The translations under genes were made by a program, and so were the position numbers. This document shows positions 1-10,400 of a stretch of 64,000 nucleotides of DNA, one piece after another. Numbering within the stretch: the first letter of the stretch is position 1; every line of letters begins with the position of its first letter. The stretch is from Caballeronia sp. dw_19 (GTDB lineage Bacteria; Pseudomonadota; Gammaproteobacteria; Burkholderiales; Burkholderiaceae): assembly GCF_018449515.1 (NCBI RefSeq), contig NZ_JAAVUQ010000002.1, forward strand, positions 310,001 through 374,000, read 5' to 3'. Below the pieces are notes generated by a model. It was given only the letters and a program-made list of their open reading frames with translations, was not told the origin of the DNA and did no database searches.

Positions 1-488
1 GCGGTCAACTCGTTGTACTGGGCGCCGGCGATCCGGCGCTTGAAAACGGCCTCAAGAACGCCGCGCTGGCGCATCCGCAAGCGGTTGCCGTGGAGCTGGG
101 ATTCGACGAAACGCTTTCTCATTCGATTATCGCGGGCAGCGACATCGTGATGGTCCCGTCGCGCTTCGAGCCGTGCGGCCTGACGCAGTTGTACGCGTTG
201 GCATACGGTTCACTGCCGCTCGTTCATTGCGTGGGCGGTCTTGCCGACACCGTGACGGATGCGTCGCTGGAGAATCTCGCTGACGACCTGGCTACCGGTT
301 TTGTGTTCGAGAAATTCGACCGGCCGTCAATTGTTGCCGCGATCCGGCGCGCGTTCGCATTGAAGCAGCGGCGGCTGGAATGGAAGGCCGTCGTGCGTCG
401 CGCGATGGAACAGGACTTCGGCTGGGAAGCGTCGGCGTTGCGATACGTCGATGTGTATCGCGAGCTGATCGGGGCGAAGGCGCGTTAG
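1..488 (+). CDS. glgA: Glycogen synthase, C-terminal part (5' truncated by window edge)
   Basis: The reading frame is open from base 3 to the stop at 486-488, giving about 161 residues of the C-terminal half of a GT5-family glycogen/starch synthase. This enzyme adds glucose from ADP-glucose to a growing alpha-1,4-glucan in the cytoplasm. The signature PSRFEPCGLTQLYALAYG, found in the nucleotide-sugar binding lobe, is present, followed by the usual GGLADTV turn and a C-terminal helix ending in YVDVYRELI. The first in-frame Met at base 90 is internal and is not the start. The gene is convergent with narL, with only 16 bp between them and no obvious terminator. Confidence 0.93.
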   Translation, partial: GQLVVLGAGDPALENGLKNAALAHPQAVAVELGFDETLSHSIIAGSDIVMVPSRFEPCGLTQLYALAYGSLPLVHCVGGLADTVTDASLENLADDLATGFVFEKFDRPSIVAAIRRAFALKQRRLEWKAVVRRAMEQDFGWEASALRYVDVYRELIGAKAR

Positions 489-504
489 TCGGAGTCAGTC
501 GGGG

Positions 505-1179
505 TCAGTCGTTCAGGTCGCGTGCGAGCGCATGAATCGCGATCTGAACACGGCTCGACAGATTGAGCTTACGAAGCACATTGCGCACGTGGATCTTCAC
601 GGTGCTTTCGGCCAGGTCGAGTTCACGCGCAATATCCTTGTTGCTCGCGCCGCGCGACAGGATTCGCACGATGTCGCGTTCTCTTGGCGTCAGTGCAGGC
701 GACGCCGGCGAGCTGCGTGGTTCAAGTGGCGGCGGCGCAGTATCTTCTGCGCGCACCGGTGTTCTCATTTGCGCGATCAGCCGCTGAGTCATGCTCTCCG
801 CAATCACGGATTCGCCCTCGGCCGCGCGGCGGATCATGGTGGCGAGTGCGTCGGCTTCCATGTTTTTCAACAGATATCCGCATGCACCTTCACGCAGCGC
901 GCGGGTCAGTTCATCCACATCTTCCGACACGGTCAGCATGATGACCGCGGTGTCCGGCAAATCCTGCTGGAGCAACTGCAACGTTTCGATACCCGACAAC
1001 CCCGGCATGTTCAGGTCGAGCAGGACCACGTCCGGCCGATGCTGCTTCGCGCGCTTGAACCCTTCGATACCATCGGCGGCGTCGTCCACGACTTCGAAAT
1101 CGGGCTGACGCTGCAATAATGCGCGCACACCGGAGCGAAACAGCGTGTGGTCATCGATTAAAAGAATGCGGATGGTCAT
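505..1179 (-). CDS. narL: Two-component response regulator NarL (nitrate/nitrite)
   Basis: 224 residues. The N-terminal receiver domain (about 4-120) has the acidic pair DD at 9-10, the phospho-acceptor Asp at about 55 in VVLLDLNMPG, and a Lys in GYLLKN. A proline-rich linker follows, then a LuxR-type helix-turn-helix (about 163-207, LTPRERDIVRIL...STVKIHVRNVLRKL). It is expected to bind DNA and switch on the nar operon when phosphorylated by the adjacent sensor NarX. Its start overlaps the narX stop by 4 nt (ATGA type), so the two are translationally coupled. It is the last gene of the long minus-strand nar run. Confidence 0.93.
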   Translation of the reverse strand: MTIRILLIDDHTLFRSGVRALLQRQPDFEVVDDAADGIEGFKRAKQHRPDVVLLDLNMPGLSGIETLQLLQQDLPDTAVIMLTVSEDVDELTRALREGACGYLLKNMEADALATMIRRAAEGESVIAESMTQRLIAQMRTPVRAEDTAPPPLEPRSSPASPALTPRERDIVRILSRGASNKDIARELDLAESTVKIHVRNVLRKLNLSSRVQIAIHALARDLND

Positions 1180-3170
1180 GCTGCCTGCCGTTCGCTGACG
1201 GGCAGCAGAAGGTGGACGCGCGCGCCCTTGCCAGGTTCGCTGTCCAGCTCTAATTGCGCACCGAGCCGCGCTGCGCGTTCACGCATGATGTGAAAACCGA
1301 CATGGGCTTCGCCTCGACTGGCGATATTGGCGGGATCGTAACCGTCGCCGTTGTCTTGTATCGTCAGTTCAAAATCACGGGCGTTCGTAAGCGCAATGTG
1401 GACCTGCGTAGCCGACGCATGTTTGCGAATGTTCGACAACGCCTCCTGAAGAATGAACAGCACCTGTAGCTGCTGGTCGGGCGGCAAGGGCAGTCCGCCC
1501 GCTTCGTCGTAGTCGAGGCTGACTTGTGTCTCCGTTTGCCGTTCGAACCGCGTTACCGTCTCGTCCACGGCGTCGCGAAGGTTGCCGGTCGCGAACTTCG
1601 TGCGGAAATTGACGAGCAGTTCACGCACGTCCTCATAACTTTCCTCAAGACCTCCGCGTAACAACGGCGCGATCTCGCGCACTTCGTTCATGTCGTCGCG
1701 GCTTGCGGCGTTATCGAGTAAATGCAGTTGCAGCTTCAGGAAATTCAGGCTCTGCGCGATGCTGTCATGCAGCCCCTGCGCGACCAGGTGACGTTCCTGC
1801 GCGACCGCAAGCTGACGCGCGGCCGTGGCAAGCCGATGGTTCTGCAAAGCCGTGCCCAGATGTTTGCCGAGCGTTTCAAGCAGGCGCGTTTCCGATGGCA
1901 GCACCGGGCGGTCGCCGCGAAAGTGCAGCGAGAACGAACCCAGCGCAAGCTCATGCGAGACGATACCGAAGGCCGCGACCGCATCGAAACCTGCCTTGCC
2001 GCAATGCGTCGCGGGACCGCTGTCTACCATCTGCTGCATGCGTAGATCGCGCACGACCGAGAGACCGCCGGTGGCTGCCGCGCCGCACGCGCAGGTGCTC
2101 GCCGGCATGCAGCGCTCCACGTTCAGCAGCGACTCCGGCAAACCTTCGGACACGACTACGTGCAGGTTGTCCGCGTCTTGAGCGAGCACGCGGACGGTGC
2201 CTGCGTCGGCGTTGAACTGACGCATCACGCGCGCAAGAAAACCGCGGCACAGCACTTCAACGTCATGCGCGCCATGCAGGAACGCGGTCATCTCGTAGAG
2301 TGCGACCAGTTCGCCGTTGCGGGTGGCAAGTTGCGCGGTTTTGCTCGTCACGCGTAGCGCGAGGTCCCGGTACAAACTCTGAAGTTCGCTTGCCATCCGG
2401 TTGAAACCCTCCGCAAGATGACCGAACTCGTCGCGCGACTCGACCGGCAAACGGGCGCTGAATTCGCGTTGTTCGATACGGGACAGCCCACGCTCCAGAC
2501 GTCGTACGGGCGTCACGAACCACGCGTAAAGCAGGTACACGATTGCGATCGTGCCCACGCACGCGAGTGCCGCAAGGGCCATTTGCCAGCGTCGCAACCA
2601 GGCTGTCTTGCGGGCGTTTTCGCGTTCGATCATGCGCACCAGTGCATCGGCTTCGGCAACGAACGCGGGCAGCCGGGCGAGATACAGCGAGGGGGTATCG
2701 ATGGAACTTGACGCGTCGTGCGTGATCGCCTGCTTCAACGAGTCGTGCCACGCCTGCGATACGGCATCCAGCTGAGCGTGGATCGCAGGCATGGCAGGAA
2801 GGAATAATGGCCGCGCGGGGTCCCCGCTTTTCAACTGGGCCAGCGTGAGATCGAGCAGGGCGCTTTGCGAATTCACATCGGCTTTACGGCCGGCCCGTGC
2901 TTCGTTGAGTTGAATGGCGATGTTGCCCGCCCGCATGCGCAGGCTGCCGGCGTCGTTGATCGCCGCGCCCGCGCCTTCGAGTTGCCACGAGAGCCAGAGC
3001 GTGCCCGCGATCATGGAAAGGACTAACGCCAGCGCAACGCCGGACAACGCGACAATGCGCGTGGATAACCGGTAACGGAACGGCGTGGCGAGCAGGGCCG
3101 GGTGTGAGGCCGGGGATGAGACCTCGGGTGTGGCCGCGGGTGCGGCCCGATGAAGCGGATGATCGGACAT
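1176..3170 (-). CDS. narX: Nitrate/nitrite sensor histidine kinase NarX
   Basis: I take the ATG at 3170 (MSDHPLH..., 664 aa). A longer in-frame start at 3320 would overlap mobB by 113 bp and adds 50 residues unlike a kinase. The order is: TM1 at about 38-62; periplasmic sensor with the nitrate-binding P-box NDAGSLRMR just after TM1; TM2 at about 195-220; HAMP; a GAF-like central region rich in Cys (STCACGAAA); a HisKA_3 dimerisation helix with the phospho-acceptor His in QGLHDSIAQSL (about 465); and a C-terminal HATPase with DNGDGYD and GFHIMRERA. This is the NarX/NarQ architecture. It phosphorylates NarL in response to nitrate or nitrite. It follows mobB by 37 bp. Confidence 0.92.
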   Translation of the reverse strand: MSDHPLHRAAPAATPEVSSPASHPALLATPFRYRLSTRIVALSGVALALVLSMIAGTLWLSWQLEGAGAAINDAGSLRMRAGNIAIQLNEARAGRKADVNSQSALLDLTLAQLKSGDPARPLFLPAMPAIHAQLDAVSQAWHDSLKQAITHDASSSIDTPSLYLARLPAFVAEADALVRMIERENARKTAWLRRWQMALAALACVGTIAIVYLLYAWFVTPVRRLERGLSRIEQREFSARLPVESRDEFGHLAEGFNRMASELQSLYRDLALRVTSKTAQLATRNGELVALYEMTAFLHGAHDVEVLCRGFLARVMRQFNADAGTVRVLAQDADNLHVVVSEGLPESLLNVERCMPASTCACGAAATGGLSVVRDLRMQQMVDSGPATHCGKAGFDAVAAFGIVSHELALGSFSLHFRGDRPVLPSETRLLETLGKHLGTALQNHRLATAARQLAVAQERHLVAQGLHDSIAQSLNFLKLQLHLLDNAASRDDMNEVREIAPLLRGGLEESYEDVRELLVNFRTKFATGNLRDAVDETVTRFERQTETQVSLDYDEAGGLPLPPDQQLQVLFILQEALSNIRKHASATQVHIALTNARDFELTIQDNGDGYDPANIASRGEAHVGFHIMRERAARLGAQLELDSEPGKGARVHLLLPVSERQAA

Positions 3171-3207
3171 GGAACTGCGTGCTTGCGCGACCGGAATGCA
3201 AAGGGTG

Positions 3208-3762
3208 CTAATTATCCGGTGTGCTGGCGTCCAATAGTGAGAGTCCGACTGTTTTACATATGAACTCACCAATACGGTCAACGTCCGCCAGAGGCAGAAG
3301 CGGGATCGCGGGTGCGTCATGAAGACGCGGGGCGTCGTTGGTGGCGATCGCGAGGATGGCCATGTCGGTCAGATACAGCGGGTCCCGGCCCGCCTCGGGA
3401 CGCACGACTTCGAGGCGCGGCAAGACCTCGCGCGTGAAGCCTTCCACCAGCGTCAGGTCGGAGGGTGCAAGCCGTGCGACAAGTTCCGTCAACGGCGGCT
3501 CGGGCGCGTCATGCAGTTCGCGCACGATGGCATACCTGTACGGCGAGGCAATCAGCACCTCGCCCGCGCCGGCCGCGCGGAAACGTGCGCTGTCCTTGCC
3601 CGGCGGCTCGAGATCGATTGAATGATGGCTGTGCTTCACCACGTTCACCACCAGGCCGCGCGCGCGGAACCAGGGCAGGAGCGCCTCGATCAGCGTTGTC
3701 TTGCCCTGTCCCGAACGCCCGCAAATACCGAATATGCGCAGCTTCGCCGCTGCTTCTGTCAT
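3208..3762 (-). CDS. mobB: Molybdopterin-guanine dinucleotide biosynthesis protein MobB
   Basis: 184 residues. A P-loop (GRSGQGKTTLIEALLPWF, about 13-30) near the N terminus, a VVKHSHH segment and the downstream TLVEGF motif identify the MobB GTPase. MobB assists MobA in attaching GMP to molybdopterin to make the bis-MGD cofactor that NarG needs. Its placement at the 3' end of the narGHJI unit fits that supply role. The start overlaps the upstream peptidyl-prolyl isomerase stop by 4 nt. mobA is not in the window. Confidence 0.9.
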   Translation of the reverse strand: MTEAAAKLRIFGICGRSGQGKTTLIEALLPWFRARGLVVNVVKHSHHSIDLEPPGKDSARFRAAGAGEVLIASPYRYAIVRELHDAPEPPLTELVARLAPSDLTLVEGFTREVLPRLEVVRPEAGRDPLYLTDMAILAIATNDAPRLHDAPAIPLLPLADVDRIGEFICKTVGLSLLDASTPDN

Positions 3763-4505
3763 GTCGCTACCCCGTCTTTCCAGCCTTGGATATTAGCGCG
3801 TGCCACCGCTTCCATCACATAACGCCGCTCGGCAAGATCGCGCAGCGCCTGCGACATCGCGACGCGAATACGCAGCTCAACCTGCTCGAACGGCAACACC
3901 AGGCCCGGCGACTTTTCGTGAACCCGGATGATATGGAAGCCGAACTCCGTTTCCACAAGCACAGGGCAGAGGGTACCAGCAGGCGCGGCAAACACCGCAC
4001 GTTCGAACGCCGCCACCGTGTCGCCGCGGCCTATCTCGCCGAGCGCGCCGCCATCGATCCCCGACGGGCAATTCGACAAGGTACGCGCAAAATCAACGAA
4101 CCGCAGTTCGAGGTCGTCGGCGTGAAGCAGTTCATCGAGTGTCTGTTGAGCGCGTTGACGCAGCGCCACCAGATCCACTCTTTCCGTAACCTGGAACAGG
4201 ATATGGCTAACCCGCGCGCGCTCGTTCACCCGCCAGCGTTCCAGGTCGGCCAGGTAGTGGCGCTCGCACTCTTCATGCGTGGGCGCGGCCGCCTCGGCAA
4301 GCTGATGATCGAGCAACGCTTCGATCATCAGCTCGTCACCCTGAGCGGAGGCGATGTGCAACTGAGCGGCTTCATCGAGCAGGACGCGGCGCAGGACAGC
4401 CGCGGTCAGCGCCGCCCGCTTTACATCCGGCGTGTCTGCATGAGCCGGCATTTCGCGCTCCAGGTCCGTGTCCGCGAGCTCCACGCCGTTGATGATGATC
4501 GCCAT
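3759..4505 (-). CDS. Parvulin-type peptidyl-prolyl cis-trans isomerase of the nar operon
   Basis: 248 residues. A helical N-terminal region (about 1-115) precedes a parvulin/rotamase domain (about 120-215) with RVSHILFQV, the SNCPSG...GGALGEIGRGD stretch and the closing TEFGFHIIRVHEK strand. There is no signal peptide, so it is probably cytoplasmic, like NifM. Parvulins of this NifM-like form are known at the end of narGHJI operons in proteobacteria, and I infer a role in folding or maturation of the nitrate reductase. It starts 19 bp after the narI stop and overlaps mobB by 4 nt. Confidence 0.87.
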   Translation of the reverse strand: MAIIINGVELADTDLEREMPAHADTPDVKRAALTAAVLRRVLLDEAAQLHIASAQGDELMIEALLDHQLAEAAAPTHEECERHYLADLERWRVNERARVSHILFQVTERVDLVALRQRAQQTLDELLHADDLELRFVDFARTLSNCPSGIDGGALGEIGRGDTVAAFERAVFAAPAGTLCPVLVETEFGFHIIRVHEKSPGLVLPFEQVELRIRVAMSQALRDLAERRYVMEAVARANIQGWKDGVAT

Positions 4506-4524
4506 GATGTTCTCCTTGAACAGG

Positions 4525-5202
4525 TTAGCGCGGCCGCACGAGTTGCCATGCGCGGCTCAGGTACGTGACGGAAGCGAAGCCGCTCCAGACGTGCACGAGC
4601 CGGGTGAACGGGAAGATGACGAACAGCGACATACCCATGAACAGATGCATCCGGAACACAAACGGTGCGGCCGCCACGTACTGCGCTGCATCGCCTCGGA
4701 AGGTGACGACGTGCTGCGCCCAGGTCATGAGCTGGACCATCATGTGGCCGTCCATGTGACCCGCTGATTCCCGGATCGTCGACAAGCCGAGCAACAGGGT
4801 AACGAGAATCCACAACAGCAGCACCTTGTCGCCGGTACGGGTCACGGCGGAAATACGCGCGTTGCTGACGCGCCGGTGAATCAGGATGACGAGACCGACG
4901 AGACAGAGGGAGCCCATCACGCCGCCCGCGATCATCGCCACGGCTTGTTTCGTGCCGTGCTCAATCCCGAGCCAGTCCCAAACGGAAACCGGCGTGAGCA
5001 GGCCGCCAAGATGCCCGAAGAAGAGCCCGAGAATACCGACGTGAAACAGGATGCTGCCAAGCCGCAGATTGCCGCGATGAAGCAACTGCGAACTGTCGGC
5101 TTTCCATGTGTACTGTTCTCGCTCGAACCGCGCGAAGCTGCCGAACAGGAAAATGGCGGCCGCAATATAGGGATAAATGCCGAACAAGAATTGATTGAGC
5201 AT
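4525..5202 (-). CDS. narI: Respiratory nitrate reductase gamma subunit NarI (cytochrome b)
   Basis: 225 residues, the normal NarI length. It has about five membrane helices beginning with FLFGIYPYIAAAIFLFGSFARF and ending near LFMGMSLFVIFPFTRLVHVWSGF. His residues in the second and last helices are positioned for the two b hemes. NarI anchors NarGH to the inner membrane, oxidises quinol on the periplasmic side and passes electrons to NarH. It lies 17 bp after narJ. Confidence 0.95.
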   Translation of the reverse strand: MLNQFLFGIYPYIAAAIFLFGSFARFEREQYTWKADSSQLLHRGNLRLGSILFHVGILGLFFGHLGGLLTPVSVWDWLGIEHGTKQAVAMIAGGVMGSLCLVGLVILIHRRVSNARISAVTRTGDKVLLLWILVTLLLGLSTIRESAGHMDGHMMVQLMTWAQHVVTFRGDAAQYVAAAPFVFRMHLFMGMSLFVIFPFTRLVHVWSGFASVTYLSRAWQLVRPR

Positions 5203-5219
5203 GAGCGTGATCCCTGAAC

Positions 5220-5897
5220 TCAGTTGGCCGTGGCCGGCGGCCGCGGATGGAAATGCATCGGCTGAGCCAGCGGCGTGGTGGTGGATGGGGCCAGCAATGG
5301 TTCGACGCCGTCAGTGCCCGGGCCGAAGCGTTCAAGTGCTTCGTCCATGTCGCGGATAGGCGGCACCTCGGCGGGTATCGGCACCACATCTGTCATTGAC
5401 CGCAATACGGTGAATACACCCGCGTACGGGCTTTCATCGCGTGCGAGACGATCGCCCAATGCAGCGAGAACGTGAATAGCCTCGCCCAGCAGCGTGCGAG
5501 CCTCAGTCGCGTCGATATTGCCCAGCACCTCGAGAAACAGCGGCACGTGATCGGGCAGTTCGTTGGTCGCCATTTCAAGACCATGCCGGCGATATTCATC
5601 GAGCAGATCGACCATCGCCTGTCCGCGGTCGCGGCTTTCGCCGTGAACGTGTTCGAACAGATGCAGGGAGTGCGCGGGGTTCCGATCGAACGTGGCGACG
5701 TAATTCTCCTGCAACTCGATCAACGGATGTGCGTTCAGCAACGTCAGCAGCGGCTGCAACGCGGCTTGTGCGGCTTGGGGAAAGGCTATGAGCGCTTGCT
5801 CGATCTCGTCCATGGCCATAAGCAATTCGGGCTCGGGATAGTCGAGCAAGCTCGCCAGCAGCGTGTAGATGGATAGGGGTTTCAGTGTGTCGTTCAC
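5220..5897 (-). CDS. narJ: Nitrate reductase molybdenum-cofactor assembly chaperone NarJ
   Basis: The best start is a GTG at 5897 (VNDTLKPLSIYTLLASLL...), which overlaps the narH stop codon. The open frame continues much further upstream, but only as a shadow of narH. The product is 225 residues with the NarJ features LLDYPEPELL, a central HSLHLFEHVHGESRDRGQAM block and PDHVPLFLEVL. NarJ is a cytoplasmic chaperone that binds apo-NarG and helps insert the Mo cofactor before membrane attachment. It is not part of the final complex. Overlap with narH suggests coupled translation. Confidence 0.94.
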   Translation of the reverse strand: MNDTLKPLSIYTLLASLLDYPEPELLMAMDEIEQALIAFPQAAQAALQPLLTLLNAHPLIELQENYVATFDRNPAHSLHLFEHVHGESRDRGQAMVDLLDEYRRHGLEMATNELPDHVPLFLEVLGNIDATEARTLLGEAIHVLAALGDRLARDESPYAGVFTVLRSMTDVVPIPAEVPPIRDMDEALERFGPGTDGVEPLLAPSTTTPLAQPMHFHPRPPATAN

Positions 5898-7447
5898 GAC
5901 GCGGACTCCGTTTTCTTGCGTGACTTGGGCATGTCGGCGAACACCACGCTGCCTTGTGGTTTCTTGCCGAACAACGATCCTTCCGACACCCCGCCCGAGC
6001 AGCCGTTGCCAAAGGTAAAGCCACAACTGCCCTTGTCGTTGAAGCTGTCTTCCACGAGTTCCTTGTGCGACGAAGGCACCACGAATCGATCCTCGTAGTT
6101 CGCGATGGCCATGGTCTGGTACATGTCCTCCACCTGGGCGGGCGTGAGGTCGAGACCGTCCAGAAGTTCGGGTTCCGCGCGGCCGTGCACGACTTCGGCA
6201 CGCTTGAACGCGCGCATGGCGAGCATGCGTTCGAGTGCGGACGTGACCGGCGCTTCGTCGCCGGCGGTCAGCAGGTTCGCCAGATACTTCACTGGAATAC
6301 GCAGGCTCTTCACGTCCGGAATGATCCCGTCCATGCCTATATGTCCCGCGTCTGCCGCCGACTGAATCGGGGAAAGTGGGGGGATGTACCACACCATTGG
6401 CAAAGTCCGGTATTCCGGGTGCAGCGGGAACGCCACCTTCCATTCCACGGCCATCTTGTAGACGGGCGATTTGACCGCGGCGTCGAGCCAGCTTTGGGGG
6501 ACGCCTTGCGCGAGCGCTTCCGCCTGCACAGCGGGATCATGCGGATCGAGGAACACGTCCAGTTGCGACTGGTACAAGTCCTGTTCGCGTTCAACCGACG
6601 CCGCTTCGCCAATTTTGTCGGCGTCATACAACAGCACGCCGAGATAGCGGATACGCCCGACGCACGTCTCCGCACAAACGGTCGGCTGACCGGCTTCAAG
6701 ACGCGGATAACAGAAGATGCACTTCTCCGCCTTGCCGCTCTTCCAGTTGAAGTAGATCTTCTTGTAAGGGCAACCGGAGATGCACATGCGCCAGCCGCGG
6801 CACTTGTCCTGGTCGACGAGCACAATGCCGTCGTCCTCGCGTTTGTACACCGAGCCCGACGGGCACGATGCCACGCACGCAGGGTTCAGGCAGTGCTCGC
6901 ACAGCCGCGGCAAGTACATCATGAAGGTGTTCTCGAAGGTCGAGTACATCTCTTTCTGCACGTTCTCGAACAGCGCGTCACGACCGCGTGACGAGAACTC
7001 GCCTCCAAGGTCATCCTCCCAGTTCGGGCCCCATTCGATCTTCTCCATCTTCTTGCCGGTGATGACGGACACGGGCCGGGCTGTTGGCGGCGTTTCAGAT
7101 AGCCGCGCGTTCTGCAAATGCTCGTAGTCGAACGTGAAGGGCTCGTAGTAGTCGTCGATAGCGGGCAGATTGGGGTTCGCGAACAGGTTCGCGAGGACCT
7201 TGAGCTTGCCGCCCTGACGCGGATGGAGCTTGCCGCTGGCGTCGCGGGTCCAGCCGCCTCGCCACTTCTTCTGGTTCTGCCATTCCTTCGGATAGCCAAT
7301 GCCTGGTTTGGTTTCAACATTGTTGAACCACGCGTACTCCACGCCGTCTCGCGAAGTCCACACGTTCTTGCACGTGACGGAGCAGGTATGGCAACCGATG
7401 CATTTGTCCAGGTTCAAAACCATTGCGACTTGCGCACGGATTTTCAT
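5894..7447 (-). CDS. narH: Respiratory nitrate reductase beta subunit NarH (Fe-S)
   Basis: 517 residues. It has four ferredoxin-type Cys clusters: LDKCIGCHTCSVTCKN near residue 14, CEHCLNPACVASCP, a third group DKCRGWRMCISGCPYKK, and CIFCYPR...CAETCVGR. The Trp in CRGWRMC replaces a cluster Cys and marks the [3Fe-4S] centre that is diagnostic for NarH. It relays electrons from the NarI hemes to NarG. Its start overlaps the narG stop by 4 nt and its end overlaps the narJ start. Confidence 0.97.
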   Translation of the reverse strand: MKIRAQVAMVLNLDKCIGCHTCSVTCKNVWTSRDGVEYAWFNNVETKPGIGYPKEWQNQKKWRGGWTRDASGKLHPRQGGKLKVLANLFANPNLPAIDDYYEPFTFDYEHLQNARLSETPPTARPVSVITGKKMEKIEWGPNWEDDLGGEFSSRGRDALFENVQKEMYSTFENTFMMYLPRLCEHCLNPACVASCPSGSVYKREDDGIVLVDQDKCRGWRMCISGCPYKKIYFNWKSGKAEKCIFCYPRLEAGQPTVCAETCVGRIRYLGVLLYDADKIGEAASVEREQDLYQSQLDVFLDPHDPAVQAEALAQGVPQSWLDAAVKSPVYKMAVEWKVAFPLHPEYRTLPMVWYIPPLSPIQSAADAGHIGMDGIIPDVKSLRIPVKYLANLLTAGDEAPVTSALERMLAMRAFKRAEVVHGRAEPELLDGLDLTPAQVEDMYQTMAIANYEDRFVVPSSHKELVEDSFNDKGSCGFTFGNGCSGGVSEGSLFGKKPQGSVVFADMPKSRKKTESAS

Positions 7448-10400
7448 GATGCCGCTCCTTCGCTTTCATTGAGCGGGCCTTCGAGCCACGCTACTTTTTT
7501 CATCTTGCGTACGATCACATACTCGTCGCGGTTCGATCCCACGGTGCCGTAGTAGTTGAAACCATAGGCCTGCTGTGCATATCCGCCGATCATGTGCGTT
7601 GGCTTGAGCACCGTGCGCGTGACCGAGTTATGAATGCCGCCGCGCATGCCGCTTGTCTCCGCGCCCGGCACGTTGATGATCTTTTCCTGAGCGTGATACA
7701 TCAGGCACATGCCGAGCGGCACGCGCTGACTCACCACCACGCGCGCAGTCAGCGTGCCGTTCACGTTGAACACTTCCACCCAGTCGTTATCGATGAGACC
7801 GGCTTGCTTCGCCTCCGCTTCCGAGACCCACACGTGCGGTCCGCCACGCGAGAGCGTCAGCATGCGCAGGTTGTCGGAATACGTGGAGTGGATGCCCCAT
7901 TTCTGGTGTGGCGTGATCCAGTTGAGCACGAGCTCATGCTCGCCGTTCGGCTTCGCGCCGAGCATCGCGGTGACGGTTTTCGTGTCAATAGCCGGGCGAT
8001 ACACGCACGAACCCTCGCCGAAATCCAGCATCCAGCGATGATCCTGATAGAACTGCTGGCGGCCCGTGAGGGTGCGCCATGGGATCAGTTCGTGCACGTT
8101 CGTATAGCCTGCGTTGTAGCTGACCTCCTCGGATTCGAGCCCTGACCAGGTCGGCGCCGAAATGATTTTGCGCGGCTGCGCCTGGACATCGCGGAAACGA
8201 ATCTTGTCGTGCTCGCGGCCTTCGGCGAGGTGTGCATGTTCGCGTCCCGTGATCTTCGACAACGCTTGCCATGCCTTCACTGCAACGTGGCCGTTGGTTT
8301 CGGGCGCGAACGTGAGGATCATTTCAGCGGCGTCGATGGCGCTGTCAAGCCGCGGACGTCCATGGCTCACGCCCGGATCCGTGACCGTGTGCGTGATGTG
8401 CGCGAGTTCATCCACCTCATGCGCGCTGTTCCAGTTGATGCCCTTGCCGCCATTGCCCTGTGTATCCAGCAATGGACCCACGGACGTGAACTTGCGATAG
8501 ACATCTTTGTAGTTGCGTTCGACCACCGTCATGGACGGCGCGGTCTTGCCGGGAATCAGGTCGCATTCACCGGCGCGCCAGTCCTTCGGCTCGAACGGCT
8601 GGCCGAGTTCGCCCGGGGTATCGTGCATGAGCGGCGTGCAGACCAGATCGGTACGGGTACCGAGATGCGCACCGCCGATCTCCGCAAACTTCTCTGCAAT
8701 GCCCTTGTAGATTTCCCAGTCGCTCTTGCTCTCCCACAACGGCTGCACGGCTTCCGACAACGGGTGAATGAACGGATGCATGTCCGATGTATTCAGGTCG
8801 TCTTTCTCGTACCACGTCGCGGTCGGCAGCACGATGTCGCCGTAAAGACAGGTCGTGCTCATGCGGAAATCAAGCACGGTCAGCAAGTCGAGCTTGCCTT
8901 CAGCCGCTTCGCGCACATGAACCTGGCCCGGCATGATGGCGTCGTTTTCATCTGAGAAGAGGGCGTTCTGCGTGCCGAGCAAATACTTCAGGAAGTATTC
9001 GTGGCCCTTGCCCGAACTGCCCAGGATGTTGGAGCGCCAGACGAACATGTTGCGCGGGAAGTTGACGGGGTTGTCGGGGTCGTCGCAAGAGAATTGCAAT
9101 GCGCCCGACTTCAGGCGGTCGACCACGTAGTCCACCGGCTTCATGCCGGCACGGGCTGCTTCGTCGGTCAGATCGAGCGGATTCGCGCCGAGTTGCGGCG
9201 CGCTCGGCAACCAGCCCATGCGCTCGGACTTCGCATTCAGGTCGAGCATGGCGAGGTTCGCATAGTTCGCCTTGTTCGCGGTCGGCGAAAGCACTTCGTT
9301 CAGCCCGACCTTCTCGTGACGCCACTGACTGGTGTGGTTATAGAAGAAGGACGTGCCGTTCATCTGACGCGGCGGCTTCGACCAGTCGAGCGCGAACGCA
9401 AGCGGCGCCCAGCCGAATTGCGGCCGAAGCTTTTCCTGACCAACGTAATGCGCCCAGCCGCCGCCGCTCTTTCCTACGCATCCGCACATCATCAGGAGGT
9501 TGATGATGCCGCGATAAATCATGTCGTTGTGATACCAGTGATTGAGCGCGGCGCCCACGATCACCATGCTCTTGCCCTGCGTCTGATGGGCGTTCGTTGC
9601 GAACTCGCGGGCCACCTGGATCACGAGATTGCGCGGCACGGTGGTGTGCTTTTCCTGCCATGCGGGCGTGTAGGGAACGTCGTCGTCGTAACTGCTGGCA
9701 ACGTTCGGGCCGTCGAGTCCCTGGTCTACCCCGTAGTTCGCCATTTGCAGGTCGAACACGGTGGCGACAAGCGCGCTCGTGCCGTCCGCGAGCGTGACGC
9801 GCCGGGCGGGGACGTGACGTTCCAGCAGCGCGTTGTGCTCGCTGCCGAAGTAGGGGAAGCCGACTGTGACCACTTCGTCATGCGTGCCCGCAGTGATCAT
9901 CGAGAGACGGGGGTCGATCGGCCGGCCGCTACCGCCGTCTTTCAGTTCGAGATTCCAGCGGCCGACCTTGCGGCCGTCGTTGTGCGCGGCTTCATTCCAG
10001 CGAAAGCCTACCGTGCCGTTGGGCGCGACGATCTGGCCGCTGTCTGCGTCGATCAAGAGCGTCTTCCATTGCGCGTTGTTCGCTTCGTCGAGGCTATCGG
10101 CGAGATGCGATGCGCGCAGGAACTGATCGGGCACCAGCATGCCGTCGTTGTCGCGCAGCAGCACGAGCATGGGCATGTCGGTGTATTGCTTTACATAGTC
10201 GCGGAAATAAGCGGATTGGTTCGATGCGTTCGCTGCGTGGAATTCCTTCAGCACGACGTGCCCCATCGCCATTGCAAGCGCGGCGTCGGTGCCTTGTTTA
10301 GGCGCAAGCCAGATGTCACCGAACTTGACCATCTCGCCGAAATCCGACGATACCGCTACCGTTTTCGTGCCCTTGTAGCGCACCTCGGTATAGAAATGCG

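Noticed and set aside
3171-3320. Upstream start for narX adding 50 residues
   Set aside because: It would overlap mobB by 113 bp, and the added sequence has no kinase-like or signal features. The ATG at 3170 fits better.
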